64,000 bases of DNA from Pantoea rwandensis. GTDB lineage: Bacteria; Pseudomonadota; Gammaproteobacteria; Enterobacterales; Enterobacteriaceae. The notes beneath the pieces were generated by a model. That model had not been told where the DNA came from, made no database searches, and saw only the letters and a program-made list of their open reading frames with translations. Positions within the stretch are counted from its first letter, which is position 1, and each line of letters opens with the position of its first letter. This document shows, piece by piece, positions 1-8,916 of this stretch. The stretch spans positions 248,001-312,000 of the forward strand of contig NZ_MLFR01000002.1 in assembly GCF_002095475.1 (NCBI RefSeq), in the 5' to 3' direction. Both the position numbers and the translations under genes were made by a program.

Positions 1-659
1 CCAACATAAGTCACGATAGCGCTGATAAAGTTATAAGTGTAAATCTTCCGTTTCAGCAGGCTGCTCATATCGGACTCTGGATCAAGACCTTCAACCGCCA
101 AAGCGCCACCTAATGCTGCCGCATTGTATGGAGCACGATTGTAATTCTCAGTACCGATATCAAGGCGGGTTTTCTTTAATACATTCGTCGTACAGAAAAT
201 GGCTAATTCTGCGACTTTAAAGTCGCTGGTTCCGCCTGCCTTAGCCGCCAGTGCTTCACTGAAGATCTGTCCCGGGGATACCCCGTTTTCGCACACCAGA
301 ATAGTCATCGCGTCCAGACCAGTTGCGCTTCGACGGCGCAAAGCAGGTGCGATTTCCGCAGCCACTGTCGGTAAATTCTGCTGTCCGACAGAAATCAGTA
401 GGATGTCAGCTTTCTCAATCGCCGCATCAGCTTCAGCGGAACGTGCAAGATGTGCATCGAAACCCTGAATATGCAGTGGTTTTACTGATTCATCAAAGCA
501 GTGCACGGTAAAGAAATTGTCTTCCTGAAGATATTTAACCGTTTTCTCATTCTTATCAATAAACGTCAGGTGATAACCACTTTTGAAAAAGAAACGAGAT
601 ACAAAACCACGGCCAGACTGGCCGGCACCGATAACAACAGCTGAAAGTCTATTAGTCAT
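1..659 (-). CDS. MtlD-family polyol dehydrogenase, C-terminus cut by window edge
   Basis: This is the N-terminal ~219 residues of a mannitol-1-phosphate/altronate dehydrogenase-type protein; the rest lies before base 1. The ATG at 659 opens with a Rossmann nucleotide-binding motif (VVIGAGQSGRGF, residues about 8-19), followed by an acidic residue at the end of the second strand (FIDKN) and the family's CEN motif near residue 127. It overlaps the 3' end of the upstream dehydrogenase by 8 bp, so it is probably translationally coupled as third gene of the FGGY kinase operon. It is clearly paralogous in layout to that neighbour. Family members oxidise or reduce sugar alcohols or their phosphates with NAD(H) in the cytoplasm; the substrate here is unknown. 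Confidence 0.85.
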   Translation of the reverse strand, partial: MTNRLSAVVIGAGQSGRGFVSRFFFKSGYHLTFIDKNEKTVKYLQEDNFFTVHCFDESVKPLHIQGFDAHLARSAEADAAIEKADILLISVGQQNLPTVAAEIAPALRRRSATGLDAMTILVCENGVSPGQIFSEALAAKAGGTSDFKVAELAIFCTTNVLKKTRLDIGTENYNRAPYNAAALGGALAVEGLDPESDMSSLLKRKIYTYNFISAIVTYV

Positions 660-1836
660 GACGAATAATTCCTGAATTTATAAGAAGAGTAATTTTTTCC
701 CTGATGCTGGCAGCTAAAACACCGTCGGTCGGAATGTGACAGACAGTTTTAAGAATGTGGTCGATACCTGACGTCTCGCGCAATTCTTGTAGTTTGAGTG
801 CGAGTTCATCTTCTGGATTATCAAAATAAAGGGCGGCAGCAATGGAAGTTGCGATGCCGTCAAGTGGTAAGTTGTACTCACCCACTAACCTTGCCGCGCC
901 AATCAGGCGATCGTCTGGCCCCAGCTTACGAAGTGGGTCTGCAGCATGTCGACGTACATCATCAATAATCGCGTAATCCTGATACTTACGCTTCGCCTGT
1001 TCCGAGAAAGCCGTTTGCTCTTCAAGACTGCAGTTGTGACGACGGGCTAATGCGGTATTCGTCTCTGCATAAACACTTTCCAGCACAGACACGATAAAAG
1101 GATCATTGGCAGCTTCTGCCAGTGAGTAAAGCTGCTTCAGATAACCGAGATAGGCGATGGTGGCATTACCGGTGTTATAGGTAAAAATCTTGCGTTCAAG
1201 GAAGCCAGCAAAATTGTCCTGAAACACGATGCCAGGGATAGCGGGGCGTGTTCCGCAGAGGTTGTCTGCGTCAACAGGCAGCTCCCAGAAATCCTGTACT
1301 GGCACTACAAGCGGGTCGAGCTGCAGCATTTCTGGGGTTGGGTCCACCGCTGAACGCATTACTACAGCCTGTGCAACCCCAGTTCGTGCCTTAAACAGTA
1401 CCGCGTGTTCTGCACTGAGACTTTTACTGATGCTTTCAGACAGGACACGTGCAGGATCTTTCCAGTTCTCACACGTAATGATGTTTAGCGCATCCAGTCG
1501 GGTATTACGCTGATAACATTCTGTCAATGCCGCGGCGATAGTCGCCCCCAGCGACACCAGATTTTTGCCCCCCACCGACGTGAAGATCACATCCGCATCT
1601 TCAAGTTCGCCGGCAATACCCTGGATATCATGCAAACTGAGGCAGCGGTAACCTTCCACCAGGGTGTTTTTCTCCTCTGCGCCCATGACATGAACGGTAA
1701 AGCGGCCACGCGCGCGCAACTGCTCCAGCAATGGCACATTGAGGTCGACATAGACAATCTCCCAGCCAGCCAGATAAAGAAGTTGTGAAATAAAACCGCG
1801 GGAAATTTTCCCAGCCCCGAAAATAATGGCCTTCAT
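652..1836 (-). CDS. MtlD-family NAD-dependent polyol(-phosphate) dehydrogenase
   Basis: A 394-residue protein with the Rossmann motif IIFGAGKISRGF at residues 4-15 and a catalytic-domain stretch (FLERKIFTYNTGNATIAYLGY, about residues 212-232) typical of the mannitol dehydrogenase superfamily; the length matches MtlD (about 380). It should interconvert a polyol (or polyol phosphate) and a ketose using NAD(H). It starts 1 bp inside the stop codon of the FGGY kinase (TAATG arrangement) and overlaps the next MtlD-like gene, so the three genes form one coupled unit. Two MtlD-like paralogues beside an FGGY kinase, with no PTS in view, suggest an unphosphorylated polyol is oxidised and then phosphorylated. 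That order is inference. Confidence 0.85.
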   Translation of the reverse strand: MKAIIFGAGKISRGFISQLLYLAGWEIVYVDLNVPLLEQLRARGRFTVHVMGAEEKNTLVEGYRCLSLHDIQGIAGELEDADVIFTSVGGKNLVSLGATIAAALTECYQRNTRLDALNIITCENWKDPARVLSESISKSLSAEHAVLFKARTGVAQAVVMRSAVDPTPEMLQLDPLVVPVQDFWELPVDADNLCGTRPAIPGIVFQDNFAGFLERKIFTYNTGNATIAYLGYLKQLYSLAEAANDPFIVSVLESVYAETNTALARRHNCSLEEQTAFSEQAKRKYQDYAIIDDVRRHAADPLRKLGPDDRLIGAARLVGEYNLPLDGIATSIAAALYFDNPEDELALKLQELRETSGIDHILKTVCHIPTDGVLAASIREKITLLINSGIIRHD

Positions 1837-3338
1837 TACTCTGCGTCCTCGAATTGATTGATATTGGTATCGAAAACTTCTCTCAGCGCGTTATAAAGGC
1901 TGAGGTAAGTTTCAAATTTGCGGTTGTACATGGCATGCCTTGCCGGATCTGGAATAAAGACCTTTGAGGTGCGTATCATATTTTCTGAAGCCGTCGCTAA
2001 GGAGTCATACCAACCCAAGGAGTAAGCGGCGAGAATGGCTACGCCGAGGCAACCCGCTTCAGTCGTGTTAAGCTTGCAGAAAGGCACGCCGAGAATATCC
2101 GCTTTGATCTGATTCCAGATATCCAGCGCACTGGCGCCCCCGGAGACCACAAACTGTTCGGGCATACTTTCAAGGCGTACCGCGCTGGCTTTCAGAGCAA
2201 AACCGACGCCTTCCAGCACTGCACGTGTCATATGGTCTTTGCTGTGATGTGCCCGAAGACCGAAGAAAACCCCCTGCGCATTGGGATTCCACCACGGGTT
2301 ACGTTCGCCATTGATGTACGGCAGAAATATCAGTTTTTCAGCACCTGCGGGTACGCGGTTTACATGGCGCTCGATATCGACGTAATTTTTACTCACCGCG
2401 ATATTGTTCATATACCACTGCAACGCCTGGCCCCCAGATGAAGTCACACCGTATGAAAGCATGACGTCATCAATAAAAGGCAGGCAGTTGATACCTTCCG
2501 GTGAGGCCTTAAGCGGCTCAGAACTGACAAAGCCAATGTGTTCAGACGTACCGGTTATGTCGAAACCGCAACGTGATCGAGGAATGCCGATTGTTCCGAG
2601 AATCGCTGCGTTAAGATCGTTCCAGCCCAGTACCACCGGAATACCCGCAGGAATATTGAGTTTTGCAGCCGCTTCGTTGGTTAATTTACCCGCCGTTGCC
2701 CATGGATTGTCATGTGGCGGAATAATGCTTTCAGGTACGCCAGCCCAGTTAAGCAGTACAGAGGAGAGTTTGCGGGTACGCTGGTTCAGGATCCCCTTTA
2801 AGCTCGTGAGATCTGAACGCCATACTCCTGTTAGTTGCCAGATGATGTACTCTTTTAACTGAACCAGATGATGCGCACGTGCGAGTAAATCCGGTTTATT
2901 ATTGGCTATCCATTTAAGTTTTGGCGCGATGAAGGCAGGGCCAATCAACATGTCCATACCCAGTTCTTCACGTAGCTCTTTTTTCGAGAACGTATCGACT
3001 AATTCCCGGGCTTCCTGCGATGCACGGCTGTCCATCCACGAGATGATATTGGTCAGCGGCTCGCCATTCTCGGCGACAAGAAAGTGCGCACTGATTTGGG
3101 AGCTGATCGCCACCGCTTCGATACAATAAGTCTGCCCTGCTTCACTGGATAAACGTGCCAGCATTTCGCAGATATTTCGCCAGATCTCGCGCGGATCCTG
3201 CTCAACATGACCTGCTTCAGGGAAATAGAGTGGATAAGCTGCTTTATCTGAAAACAGCTCATGCCCGAACTTATCAATCAGGACCAGCTTGCTGGATGTG
3301 GTACCAATATCCAGTGTCAGTACTACCGAACTCTTCAT
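1836..3338 (-). CDS. FGGY-family carbohydrate kinase
   Basis: A 500-residue FGGY kinase (xylulokinase/gluconokinase superfamily). The N-terminal phosphate-binding motif (LDIGTTSSKLVLID, about residues 8-21), the central DITGTSEHIGF segment and the C-terminal VSGGASALDIWNQI motif are all present, so both actin-like domains are intact. It transfers phosphate from ATP to a ketose or polyol in the cytosol. It is the first gene of the operon leading into the two MtlD-like dehydrogenases. A perfect LacI-type palindrome lies about 30 bp before its start, pointing to repression by the LacI protein encoded just upstream. Sequence alone does not fix the substrate. Confidence 0.88.
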   Translation of the reverse strand: MKSSVVLTLDIGTTSSKLVLIDKFGHELFSDKAAYPLYFPEAGHVEQDPREIWRNICEMLARLSSEAGQTYCIEAVAISSQISAHFLVAENGEPLTNIISWMDSRASQEARELVDTFSKKELREELGMDMLIGPAFIAPKLKWIANNKPDLLARAHHLVQLKEYIIWQLTGVWRSDLTSLKGILNQRTRKLSSVLLNWAGVPESIIPPHDNPWATAGKLTNEAAAKLNIPAGIPVVLGWNDLNAAILGTIGIPRSRCGFDITGTSEHIGFVSSEPLKASPEGINCLPFIDDVMLSYGVTSSGGQALQWYMNNIAVSKNYVDIERHVNRVPAGAEKLIFLPYINGERNPWWNPNAQGVFFGLRAHHSKDHMTRAVLEGVGFALKASAVRLESMPEQFVVSGGASALDIWNQIKADILGVPFCKLNTTEAGCLGVAILAAYSLGWYDSLATASENMIRTSKVFIPDPARHAMYNRKFETYLSLYNALREVFDTNINQFEDAE

Positions 3339-3367
3339 CGTTTTTGCCTTAATTTGAGCTTTACCCC

Positions 3368-3387
3368 AAAATGAAACGTTTCATTTT
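3368..3387. promoter_or_regulatory. LacI-type operator before the FGGY kinase operon
   Basis: A perfect 20-bp palindrome centred on ATGAAAC|GTTTCAT sits between the LacI gene and the kinase start. Its 14-bp core recurs exactly at 4422-4435 before the LacI gene. The central CG and symmetric half-sites are the standard LacI/GalR-family pattern. Confidence 0.85.
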
Positions 3388-3401
3388 TGTGTGAAAAAAA
3401 A

Positions 3402-4415
3402 TCAAATTGCCCTGGTGGACTCACGAACAATCAACCCTGGCGTTAATAAAGTGGTTTCGTAATCGCTGGCATGACGTCCGTTAATACGCTCAAAAATGGT
3501 GTTTGCAGCCTGCATACCAATCTGCAGTGGCGACTGAGTTACCATCGTTATACGTGGAGAAATCATGTCCCACATGAAGTTATTTTCATTAATCAGGATG
3601 AGTGAGACATCATGCGGAATAGTTATCCCTAGCGACTTAGCTTCATTAATCGCACCCGCACATTGCATGTTGTTCACCGCAAGCAGAGCTGTCGGAGGGA
3701 CAGACTGTCCCATTAACTGACGAAAAGCCCTTCCACCCTGCTCATGTGTGTAAGTACCATGAGTATGAAAAGCAGGATCATAGGCTATACCTAGCTTTTC
3801 CATTTTCAGCAAAGCTTGTTCATAGCGGTAGGAACCATGGTAAGTGCTCTGATCACCATGCAGGATGCCAATGCGCTTGTGGCCAAGCGACTGCAGATGC
3901 TGTAAGGCCATCTCTATTGCGAGCGGGAAGTCATCTCCAACATAGTCACAGGGTATGTCTGGCACATATCTGTCCATCATTACCACAGGAATATTACGCT
4001 GAATGAGTGAACAGATTTTTTCCCGTGTTTGGCCGGTGCTACAGATGATGATCCCATCGCTACGATTGCGTTCAAACATATCCAGGCTGTCGAGCTCTTT
4101 ATTCACAGACTCGTTCGTTGAACTGATAGCCAGGTTGTAATGATGGGTCACTGCAACTTCTTCGATACCTTTAGCCAGCGCCATCTGAAATGAGTTCGTG
4201 ATGTTTGCCAGCAATACTGAGAGTGTGCGTGAATTAGAGGTACGCAGATTCTGGGCGATACTGTTAGGTGAGAATCCCAGATTAGCAATTGCATTCATGA
4301 CCAATGCTTTACGACGTGGGCTTACAGTAGGATCGCCATTGATGACCTTAGAGGCCGTCCCCAGCGATACACCTGCTAAATTAGCCACATCTTTGATAGT
4401 TGCTACCATGCTCAT
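3402..4415 (-). CDS. LacI/GalR-family transcriptional regulator
   Basis: A 337-residue repressor with a LacI helix-turn-helix at residues 6-25 (TIKDVANLAGVSLGTASKVI), the hinge helix region, and a periplasmic-binding-protein-like sensor domain (VLLANITNSFQMALAKGIEE and following). It lies upstream of the kinase-dehydrogenase operon on the same strand. The same 14-bp palindrome precedes both this gene and the operon, so it very likely controls the operon and itself. An alternative start at 4409 (MVATIKDV) has a slightly better-placed GAG; the longer frame is kept because both are in register. The inducer is unknown, presumably a pathway sugar or polyol. Confidence 0.9.
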   Translation of the reverse strand: MSMVATIKDVANLAGVSLGTASKVINGDPTVSPRRKALVMNAIANLGFSPNSIAQNLRTSNSRTLSVLLANITNSFQMALAKGIEEVAVTHHYNLAISSTNESVNKELDSLDMFERNRSDGIIICSTGQTREKICSLIQRNIPVVMMDRYVPDIPCDYVGDDFPLAIEMALQHLQSLGHKRIGILHGDQSTYHGSYRYEQALLKMEKLGIAYDPAFHTHGTYTHEQGGRAFRQLMGQSVPPTALLAVNNMQCAGAINEAKSLGITIPHDVSLILINENNFMWDMISPRITMVTQSPLQIGMQAANTIFERINGRHASDYETTLLTPGLIVRESTRAI

Positions 4416-4420
4416 CTCAT

Positions 4421-4436
4421 AATGAAACGTTTCATT
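4421..4436. promoter_or_regulatory. LacI-type operator before the regulator gene (autoregulation)
   Basis: A perfect 16-bp palindrome with core ATGAAACGTTTCAT, identical to the core at 3371-3384. It begins 6 bp upstream of the regulator start codon, where bound repressor would block transcription initiation or early elongation. Autoregulation is inferred from position. Confidence 0.8.
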
Positions 4437-4544
4437 TCGACCGTAAGCTACATTTTTAGCTGATGCAATGTCAAAAAACGGTAGCCTATAATGTGATCTA
4501 TATCTCAGTAAACTTGCTTAATGTGTCGACCTATCGACTGAGGA

Positions 4545-4952
4545 TTAAACCGATTGTGCACTGAGAGTTAAAAGCAACGGGTAATGAGCAGAGAGTAGTG
4601 TTGTGTATTGCGAATCATTGGCCTGCTTGAATTGCACCGGCGTAATACCAATAACAGCTTTGAATGCGCGCGAGAATGATTGATGGGAGGAGTAACTATA
4701 ATCAACTGCGACATCAAGGATGCGCTTTTTGCTACCTATGATAGATTGCGCGGCATGGTAAATCTTTCGATTACGGATAAAAGTAGCAAGCGGCAAGCTG
4801 GTTTTGCTTTTGAACAAACGTTGTAAATGTCCGGGGCTGTAACCGGTGAATTTGCATAATTCCTCAATGCTTAGATCTTCTTTGATATCTGTTTCAATTT
4901 TAACCAAAAGCGCTGCTACAACCTCTTCACTACAAGATTTTACCTGCATCAT
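4545..4952 (-). CDS. Small AraC-family activator (MarA/SoxS-like)
   Basis: A 135-residue protein consisting almost only of the AraC DNA-binding domain: two helix-turn-helices, around residues 28-48 (SIEELCKFTGYSPGHLQRLF) and 78-100, ending with the family signature region (SHQSFSRAFKAVIGITPVQF). There is no separate effector domain, as in MarA, SoxS and RamA, so activity is probably set by expression level. No partner gene is adjacent on the same strand. It stands alone between the LacI operon and an MDR oxidoreductase, and may control stress or efflux functions elsewhere. An AGGT lies just before the double ATG start. Confidence 0.85.
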   Translation of the reverse strand: MMQVKSCSEEVVAALLVKIETDIKEDLSIEELCKFTGYSPGHLQRLFKSKTSLPLATFIRNRKIYHAAQSIIGSKKRILDVAVDYSYSSHQSFSRAFKAVIGITPVQFKQANDSQYTTLLSAHYPLLLTLSAQSV

Positions 4953-5071
4953 GGGAACCTGTGTTGGCTAAAAATATTTCTAAGCGAGCCATTAAGCAGA
5001 ACCGGTCTTACCGATTTAAAATAGCCATTGGTACGAGGCTTGAACCCCGCACCATTAGATATTATATATAA

Positions 5072-6052
5072 TTAGAATTTTATTACTAATTTTCCAAAAT
5101 GATTTTTTTCTCTCAGATTGGTATAGGCGAATTCAGCCTGTTCAAAGGGGAAAACATGATCGATGAAAGGTTTGATTTTCACCTTGGTAAGCGCGTTTAA
5201 GGTGGATACTGGGCCCACATAGATGCCTTGCAATGTGATGCGCTTTTCTAGGATTGAACCGGTATCGATATTGCCATCAAAACCGGTTAAAACGCCCATC
5301 AGTGAAATGCGACCACCGCAGCGAACCGCTTTTAGCGTTGAATTGAGTGTTGCTGGCCCAGCAACATCCACGGCTAAGTCCGCCCCTATACCATCCGTCA
5401 AGCGGATGACCTCATCAGCCCATTCAGGATTCGAGCGGTAGTTAATTGTATGGTCAGCACCCAGTTGACGCGCTCGAGCCAGTTTATCATCAGAGCTTGA
5501 GGTGATAATCACGCGTGCCCCAGATGCTTTAGCTAATTGCAAAGCAAAAATCGACACGCCTCCGGTGCCCAGCAACAATAATGTTTCACCCGGCTGCAGA
5601 GGGCGCCGTTCAAACAATGCAGACCAGGCAGTGACGCCCGCACAGGGCAAAGTAGAAGCTTCTTCAAAGCTCATTTCATCCGGGATGAGGGTGATGCCAG
5701 ATGCCGCCACCGCAACCTGTTCTGCTAACACCCCGTTTACATCAGGGCCGCCTAAAGAAGTCGCTTTCTTCTCTGCCGAATACTCACCCTCTGTCCAGCC
5801 TGGCATGAAACCAATGACCACCCGATCACCGACCTTGTAGTTTTTTACATCGTCTCCTACTGCAGCGATAACACCAGCGCCATCGGATAAAGGAACACTC
5901 CCTTTCGCTAATTCAGCCACCAACAGATCGCGGTAATTGAGTGACGCCGCTTTCATTTCGATAATCACCTGGTCTGGCTTGGCAATCAAATCAGGTCGTT
6001 CAGTCAGAGCGAGAATCGGATGGGTATGTCCCGTTAGCGTGTAACTTTTCAC
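5072..6052 (-). CDS. MDR-family NADPH:quinone oxidoreductase-like protein
   Basis: A 326-residue medium-chain dehydrogenase/reductase of the zinc-free quinone oxidoreductase type. It has the N-terminal GroES-like fold with GDRVVIGFMPGW, the substrate-domain signature TLPCAGVTAWSALF (about residues 135-148) and a nucleotide-binding loop LLGTGGVSIFALQLAKASGA. The catalytic-zinc Cys/His residues of alcohol dehydrogenases are missing. The start is GTG at 6052, supported by AAGGAG seven bases upstream. It is divergent from an HxlR regulator gene 80 bp away, the usual arrangement for HxlR control of reductases induced by electrophiles or aldehydes. Substrate unknown. Confidence 0.85.
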   Translation of the reverse strand: MKSYTLTGHTHPILALTERPDLIAKPDQVIIEMKAASLNYRDLLVAELAKGSVPLSDGAGVIAAVGDDVKNYKVGDRVVIGFMPGWTEGEYSAEKKATSLGGPDVNGVLAEQVAVAASGITLIPDEMSFEEASTLPCAGVTAWSALFERRPLQPGETLLLLGTGGVSIFALQLAKASGARVIITSSSDDKLARARQLGADHTINYRSNPEWADEVIRLTDGIGADLAVDVAGPATLNSTLKAVRCGGRISLMGVLTGFDGNIDTGSILEKRITLQGIYVGPVSTLNALTKVKIKPFIDHVFPFEQAEFAYTNLREKNHFGKLVIKF

Positions 6053-6132
6053 TTTTTATCTCCTTGAAAAAAATGCAGCATAACAGGACAATTACTGTTT
6101 AATAAGTACGCACAAAATTGGTAAGTAGTATC

Positions 6133-6489
6133 ATGAATGATAGTAATGGCATTGACGAAAGCATTAAGCGTGGGCGCCGGAAAGCCCAGCGTACGGGCTG
6201 CGCGGTAGAAGTAACGATCTCTGTAATTGGCGGGCTATGGAAGCCCGTTATTCTCTTTCATTTGCTTGAAAGAAAACGCAGGTTCAACGAGCTGTGTAAG
6301 CTGACATTATCAGCCACACCTCGCATGATGACGTTACAGTTACGAGAGTTAGAGGCTGACGGCATCATAACCCGAACTGTGTATGCAGAAGTTCCGCCGA
6401 GAGTGGAATATGAATTAACGCCCTTGGGGCAATCACTTGAACCTATTTTGCTCACTATGCGGGACTGGGGGCAAACATTTCAGGAATAG
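6133..6489 (+). CDS. HxlR-family winged-helix regulator
   Basis: A 118-residue HxlR/MarR-like regulator. The N-terminal cysteine context (GCAVEVTISVIGGLWKPVILFHLL) and the winged-helix stretch (FNELCKLTLSATPRMMTLQL) match the family. ATG at 6133 is preferred over an in-frame TTG at 6118, although neither has a strong ribosome site. It is divergent from the quinone-reductase-like gene. The short intergenic region has TAAGTA repeated at 6103 and 6122, which could be half-sites. HxlR proteins often sense electrophiles through the conserved cysteine, so it likely controls its neighbour. Confidence 0.85.
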   Translation: MNDSNGIDESIKRGRRKAQRTGCAVEVTISVIGGLWKPVILFHLLERKRRFNELCKLTLSATPRMMTLQLRELEADGIITRTVYAEVPPRVEYELTPLGQSLEPILLTMRDWGQTFQE

Positions 6490-6616
6490 TTGATAATCAA
6501 TAATTAATATTAGTCTATTGATAAAATTGTCATCGCTTCCATAAATTAGCATAGGCAATGCTCTTCTCTCAGAGATTGCCTGATTTTGAAGTAAGAAAAA
6601 TTAATACTTTAATTGC

Positions 6617-7273
6617 TCACTTACTTGAAAAGCTTATCTGACGATTAAAGCCTTTGATAATATGATCGCCCGCTACTTCTTTGTAGAGAACCACATTTTC
6701 GGTCTCAATGGCATTGATGATCTGGTCATGTTCATCACAGAGCAACTGTAGATCAGGCACGCCTCTCTCCTCATGGAACCGCCCTACTTGTGGTCCATAA
6801 TTCAGCGTTCCGTACATCTCTATAATAAGATTGTTACGTGTAATCGAAACGATATACTTATGAAATTCTGCATTGAGGTTGATGAAGTAACTGTATTGCT
6901 CATATCTCGGCCCATAATGGTGCGTGCGCATCGCAACATTAAGCCGCTTTAATTCCTGAATCTCATGTGGGACGATATTTTCAATCACCATTTCCCCAAT
7001 CGCAGGTTCCACCAGCAATCGGGCTTGCTGCCACTGAAAAATGTCACGCTCATTGGGTTTCTGCGCAACATGAAACCCTTTGTTATGCTCCAGCACTATC
7101 AATTTTTCTGCAGCAAGGCGAAACAGCGCTTCTCTCACCGGTATACTACTGACCCCAAATCGCTTGCTGAGCGGGCTTACCACGAGTCGCTCGCCAGGCG
7201 TTAATTGGTTTGAAATGATCTCTTGCTTCAGAAGGTCATAAACTTTGTGGCTGATGCTCTCGTTCTGCAGCAT
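6617..7273 (-). CDS. GntR-family regulator with FCD domain
   Basis: A 218-residue GntR regulator: N-terminal winged helix (about residues 8-70, with PLSKRFGVSSIPVREALFRL) and an all-helical C-terminal FCD-type ligand domain whose metal-binding pattern is visible (LNAEFHKYI, then DEHDQIINAIE and later GDHIIKGF). FCD proteins usually bind carboxylic acids or sugar acids with a bound metal. It lies downstream of, and on the same strand as, the DUF4432 gene, about 100 bp away. An AT-rich motif ATATATAATATT just before its promoter region recurs at 22091 and nearly at 5059, so it could act on more than its neighbour. Confidence 0.88.
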   Translation of the reverse strand: MLQNESISHKVYDLLKQEIISNQLTPGERLVVSPLSKRFGVSSIPVREALFRLAAEKLIVLEHNKGFHVAQKPNERDIFQWQQARLLVEPAIGEMVIENIVPHEIQELKRLNVAMRTHHYGPRYEQYSYFINLNAEFHKYIVSITRNNLIIEMYGTLNYGPQVGRFHEERGVPDLQLLCDEHDQIINAIETENVVLYKEVAGDHIIKGFNRQISFSSK

Positions 7274-7297
7274 GGTTTCTCTCTAGAACTCAACAAA

Positions 7298-7309
7298 ATA
7301 TATAATATT
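7298..7309. promoter_or_regulatory. AT-rich motif shared with the CoA-transferase promoter
   Basis: ATATATAATATT in the leader of the FCD-GntR gene. Its reverse complement occurs exactly at 22091-22102 inside a perfect 16-bp palindrome. It could be an operator of this GntR protein, but AT-rich repeats occur by chance, so support is weak. Confidence 0.3.
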
Positions 7310-7373
7310 CTATCATCTGCCCTAAGATTGTACAGATTGAGTAAACCCGCTGCAGAACAGCTAATGAGAACCG

Positions 7374-8588
7374 CTAGCCATTATACTTTGCTGGCAAGAG
7401 ATACTCCTGCAGGCTAAACCAGTTTCCTTCAGGACGTGGGTATTGCTCATCGGGTTGCCGGCAAATCGCATAAACCTCGTCAACTGCAGCAGCAATGCTC
7501 TTGGCGCTGTGTAGTACATCGATCTCCAGATCGTAGGCATAACTTTCTCGATGTTCTAACCAACGCACTTCGTTTCGGTCACGGGCAAAGTTTTTACCTA
7601 AAACATGGTTTGTACTGGGTTCAATTCCCAAAGCGAAGCATCCCTCGCTGAGGGCTTGCCACTCAAACTGACAAGGGAACTGCGCTTTCAGGGTAGTGAC
7701 CTTGACTGCCAGCCCCTCTCCAGCATTCAGCCGACGGTTAATAAGCAGGACAGGAATGCGACCATTTTGATCCGCCATCATTTCATGTTCATAAACCTGC
7801 TCATTGAAGTTCTTCTTAGGTTCCGACTGAATCGCATAACCCACTCCCTGGCTTTCATATTCCTGTTCGTGTGCGGCCCAAATTACTCTGGCGATTGGCG
7901 CAACATATTCCGTTCCTTCATCAAGCAAAGGAAAACCGAAATTCAGATGATAGAGATACATATGCGTAGTGCGATTGAAACCCATGTTAACGACTTCATC
8001 ATGCAATCTGATCTTGTCAGAACCTAGGTCAACCTCAACAGTGCGATAGAGCCAAAGGTTTTCTGCGAAGACGGCTACCTGTTTAACCAGACCTTTAGCC
8101 CACAACGTACATGAACCATCTTCGTTCCAGCGCTCACCATATCCCATCAGGTGTGCTGGACTGTTAGCAACCCGGCCATGCAAGGGCTGAGTCATCTGCT
8201 TCCGGGGCGGATAGTGATAGTGGGTAACGTCATCAGTTGCAGGGAAAAGGTTCTGATCTAAACCACAGGTTGCGTTGGTGCCTGAAAAAGAGCGCAGCCA
8301 GCCAAAACCATTTTCGCCATCATGTTCGTGTAGTGAAGGATGTCGCGTTCCTGTTGATGAGAGCCAGCCTAGATTTGTTCCTCCCCAAGCGCAGTCACCT
8401 AGATCAAATCCGCGATCGATATTGATGGTGAACGTTAAGCCTGAACCTGAACGGAATTCGAGCACGCGCACGCCCTGCTCAGGACCATTTTGCAATGTGA
8501 CCAGCCTTACGCCTGCGATTTGGGCTAACTGACCGGTTCGTTGCTCAAGTTCCTTACGCGTCCATTCCTTACCAAAGAGAAATACCAT
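7374..8588 (-). CDS. DUF4432 aldose-epimerase-like protein
   Basis: A 404-residue member of the DUF4432 family, which shares the galactose-mutarotase (aldose 1-epimerase) beta-sandwich fold. Visible traits include TFTINIDRGFDLGDCAWGG near the N-terminus, HGRVANSPAH and the HLNFGFPLLDEGTEY segment. The ATG at 8588 is chosen because GGGGG lies seven bases upstream; an upstream in-frame TTG would add 14 residues without such support. These proteins are often found in sugar or sugar-acid clusters and may interconvert anomers or isomers. A strong CRP-like site lies about 80 bp upstream, suggesting catabolite control. No transporter or kinase sits beside it, so its partner pathway is not visible. 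Confidence 0.82.
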   Translation of the reverse strand: MVFLFGKEWTRKELEQRTGQLAQIAGVRLVTLQNGPEQGVRVLEFRSGSGLTFTINIDRGFDLGDCAWGGTNLGWLSSTGTRHPSLHEHDGENGFGWLRSFSGTNATCGLDQNLFPATDDVTHYHYPPRKQMTQPLHGRVANSPAHLMGYGERWNEDGSCTLWAKGLVKQVAVFAENLWLYRTVEVDLGSDKIRLHDEVVNMGFNRTTHMYLYHLNFGFPLLDEGTEYVAPIARVIWAAHEQEYESQGVGYAIQSEPKKNFNEQVYEHEMMADQNGRIPVLLINRRLNAGEGLAVKVTTLKAQFPCQFEWQALSEGCFALGIEPSTNHVLGKNFARDRNEVRWLEHRESYAYDLEIDVLHSAKSIAAAVDEVYAICRQPDEQYPRPEGNWFSLQEYLLPAKYNG

Positions 8589-8667
8589 ACGGACCCCCAA
8601 AAATGATTTAAACGCATCAACATCAATCAAGAATACATTCTAATAATCGGTAGTGTTATGTTTTTTA

Positions 8668-8683
8668 TGTGTGTTTAATCACA
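8668..8683. promoter_or_regulatory. CRP-binding site upstream of the DUF4432 gene
   Basis: TGTGT-GTTTAA-TCACA fits the CRP consensus (TGTGA-N6-TCACA) with one mismatch and is flanked by A and T extending the symmetry. It is centred about 87 bp before the chosen start codon on the minus strand. The whole 8589-8916 gap holds this site and the terminator at 8887; I see no gene in it. Confidence 0.65.
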
Positions 8684-8886
8684 TATCCTGGAACAAAAAG
8701 GGGAGTTAAATGCAAAAAAAGCTTCCAAATTGGTTTGTGAATTGAAAATTAAAATGATGTAAACAAATCATAATGAAAAAATTCAGGGATGATTTATGGA
8801 TGATAATGGTGACAACTGAGTGCGGGGAGTCGCCTTTGGAAAGGGATAAGAAACGAGGTAAATGGAAGAGACCTGGTGAAAACAGC

Positions 8887-8906
8887 GCCTAACCTATTGG
8901 TTAGGC
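8887..8906 (-). terminator. Rho-independent terminator of the LacI gene
   Basis: A perfect 8-bp stem (GCCTAACC / GGTTAGGC) with a 4-base loop, just past the stop of the 8917-9957 LacI gene. On the minus strand it is followed by GCTGTTTTC, a short U-rich tail. Confidence 0.65.
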
Positions 8907-8916
8907 ATTGAACTCA

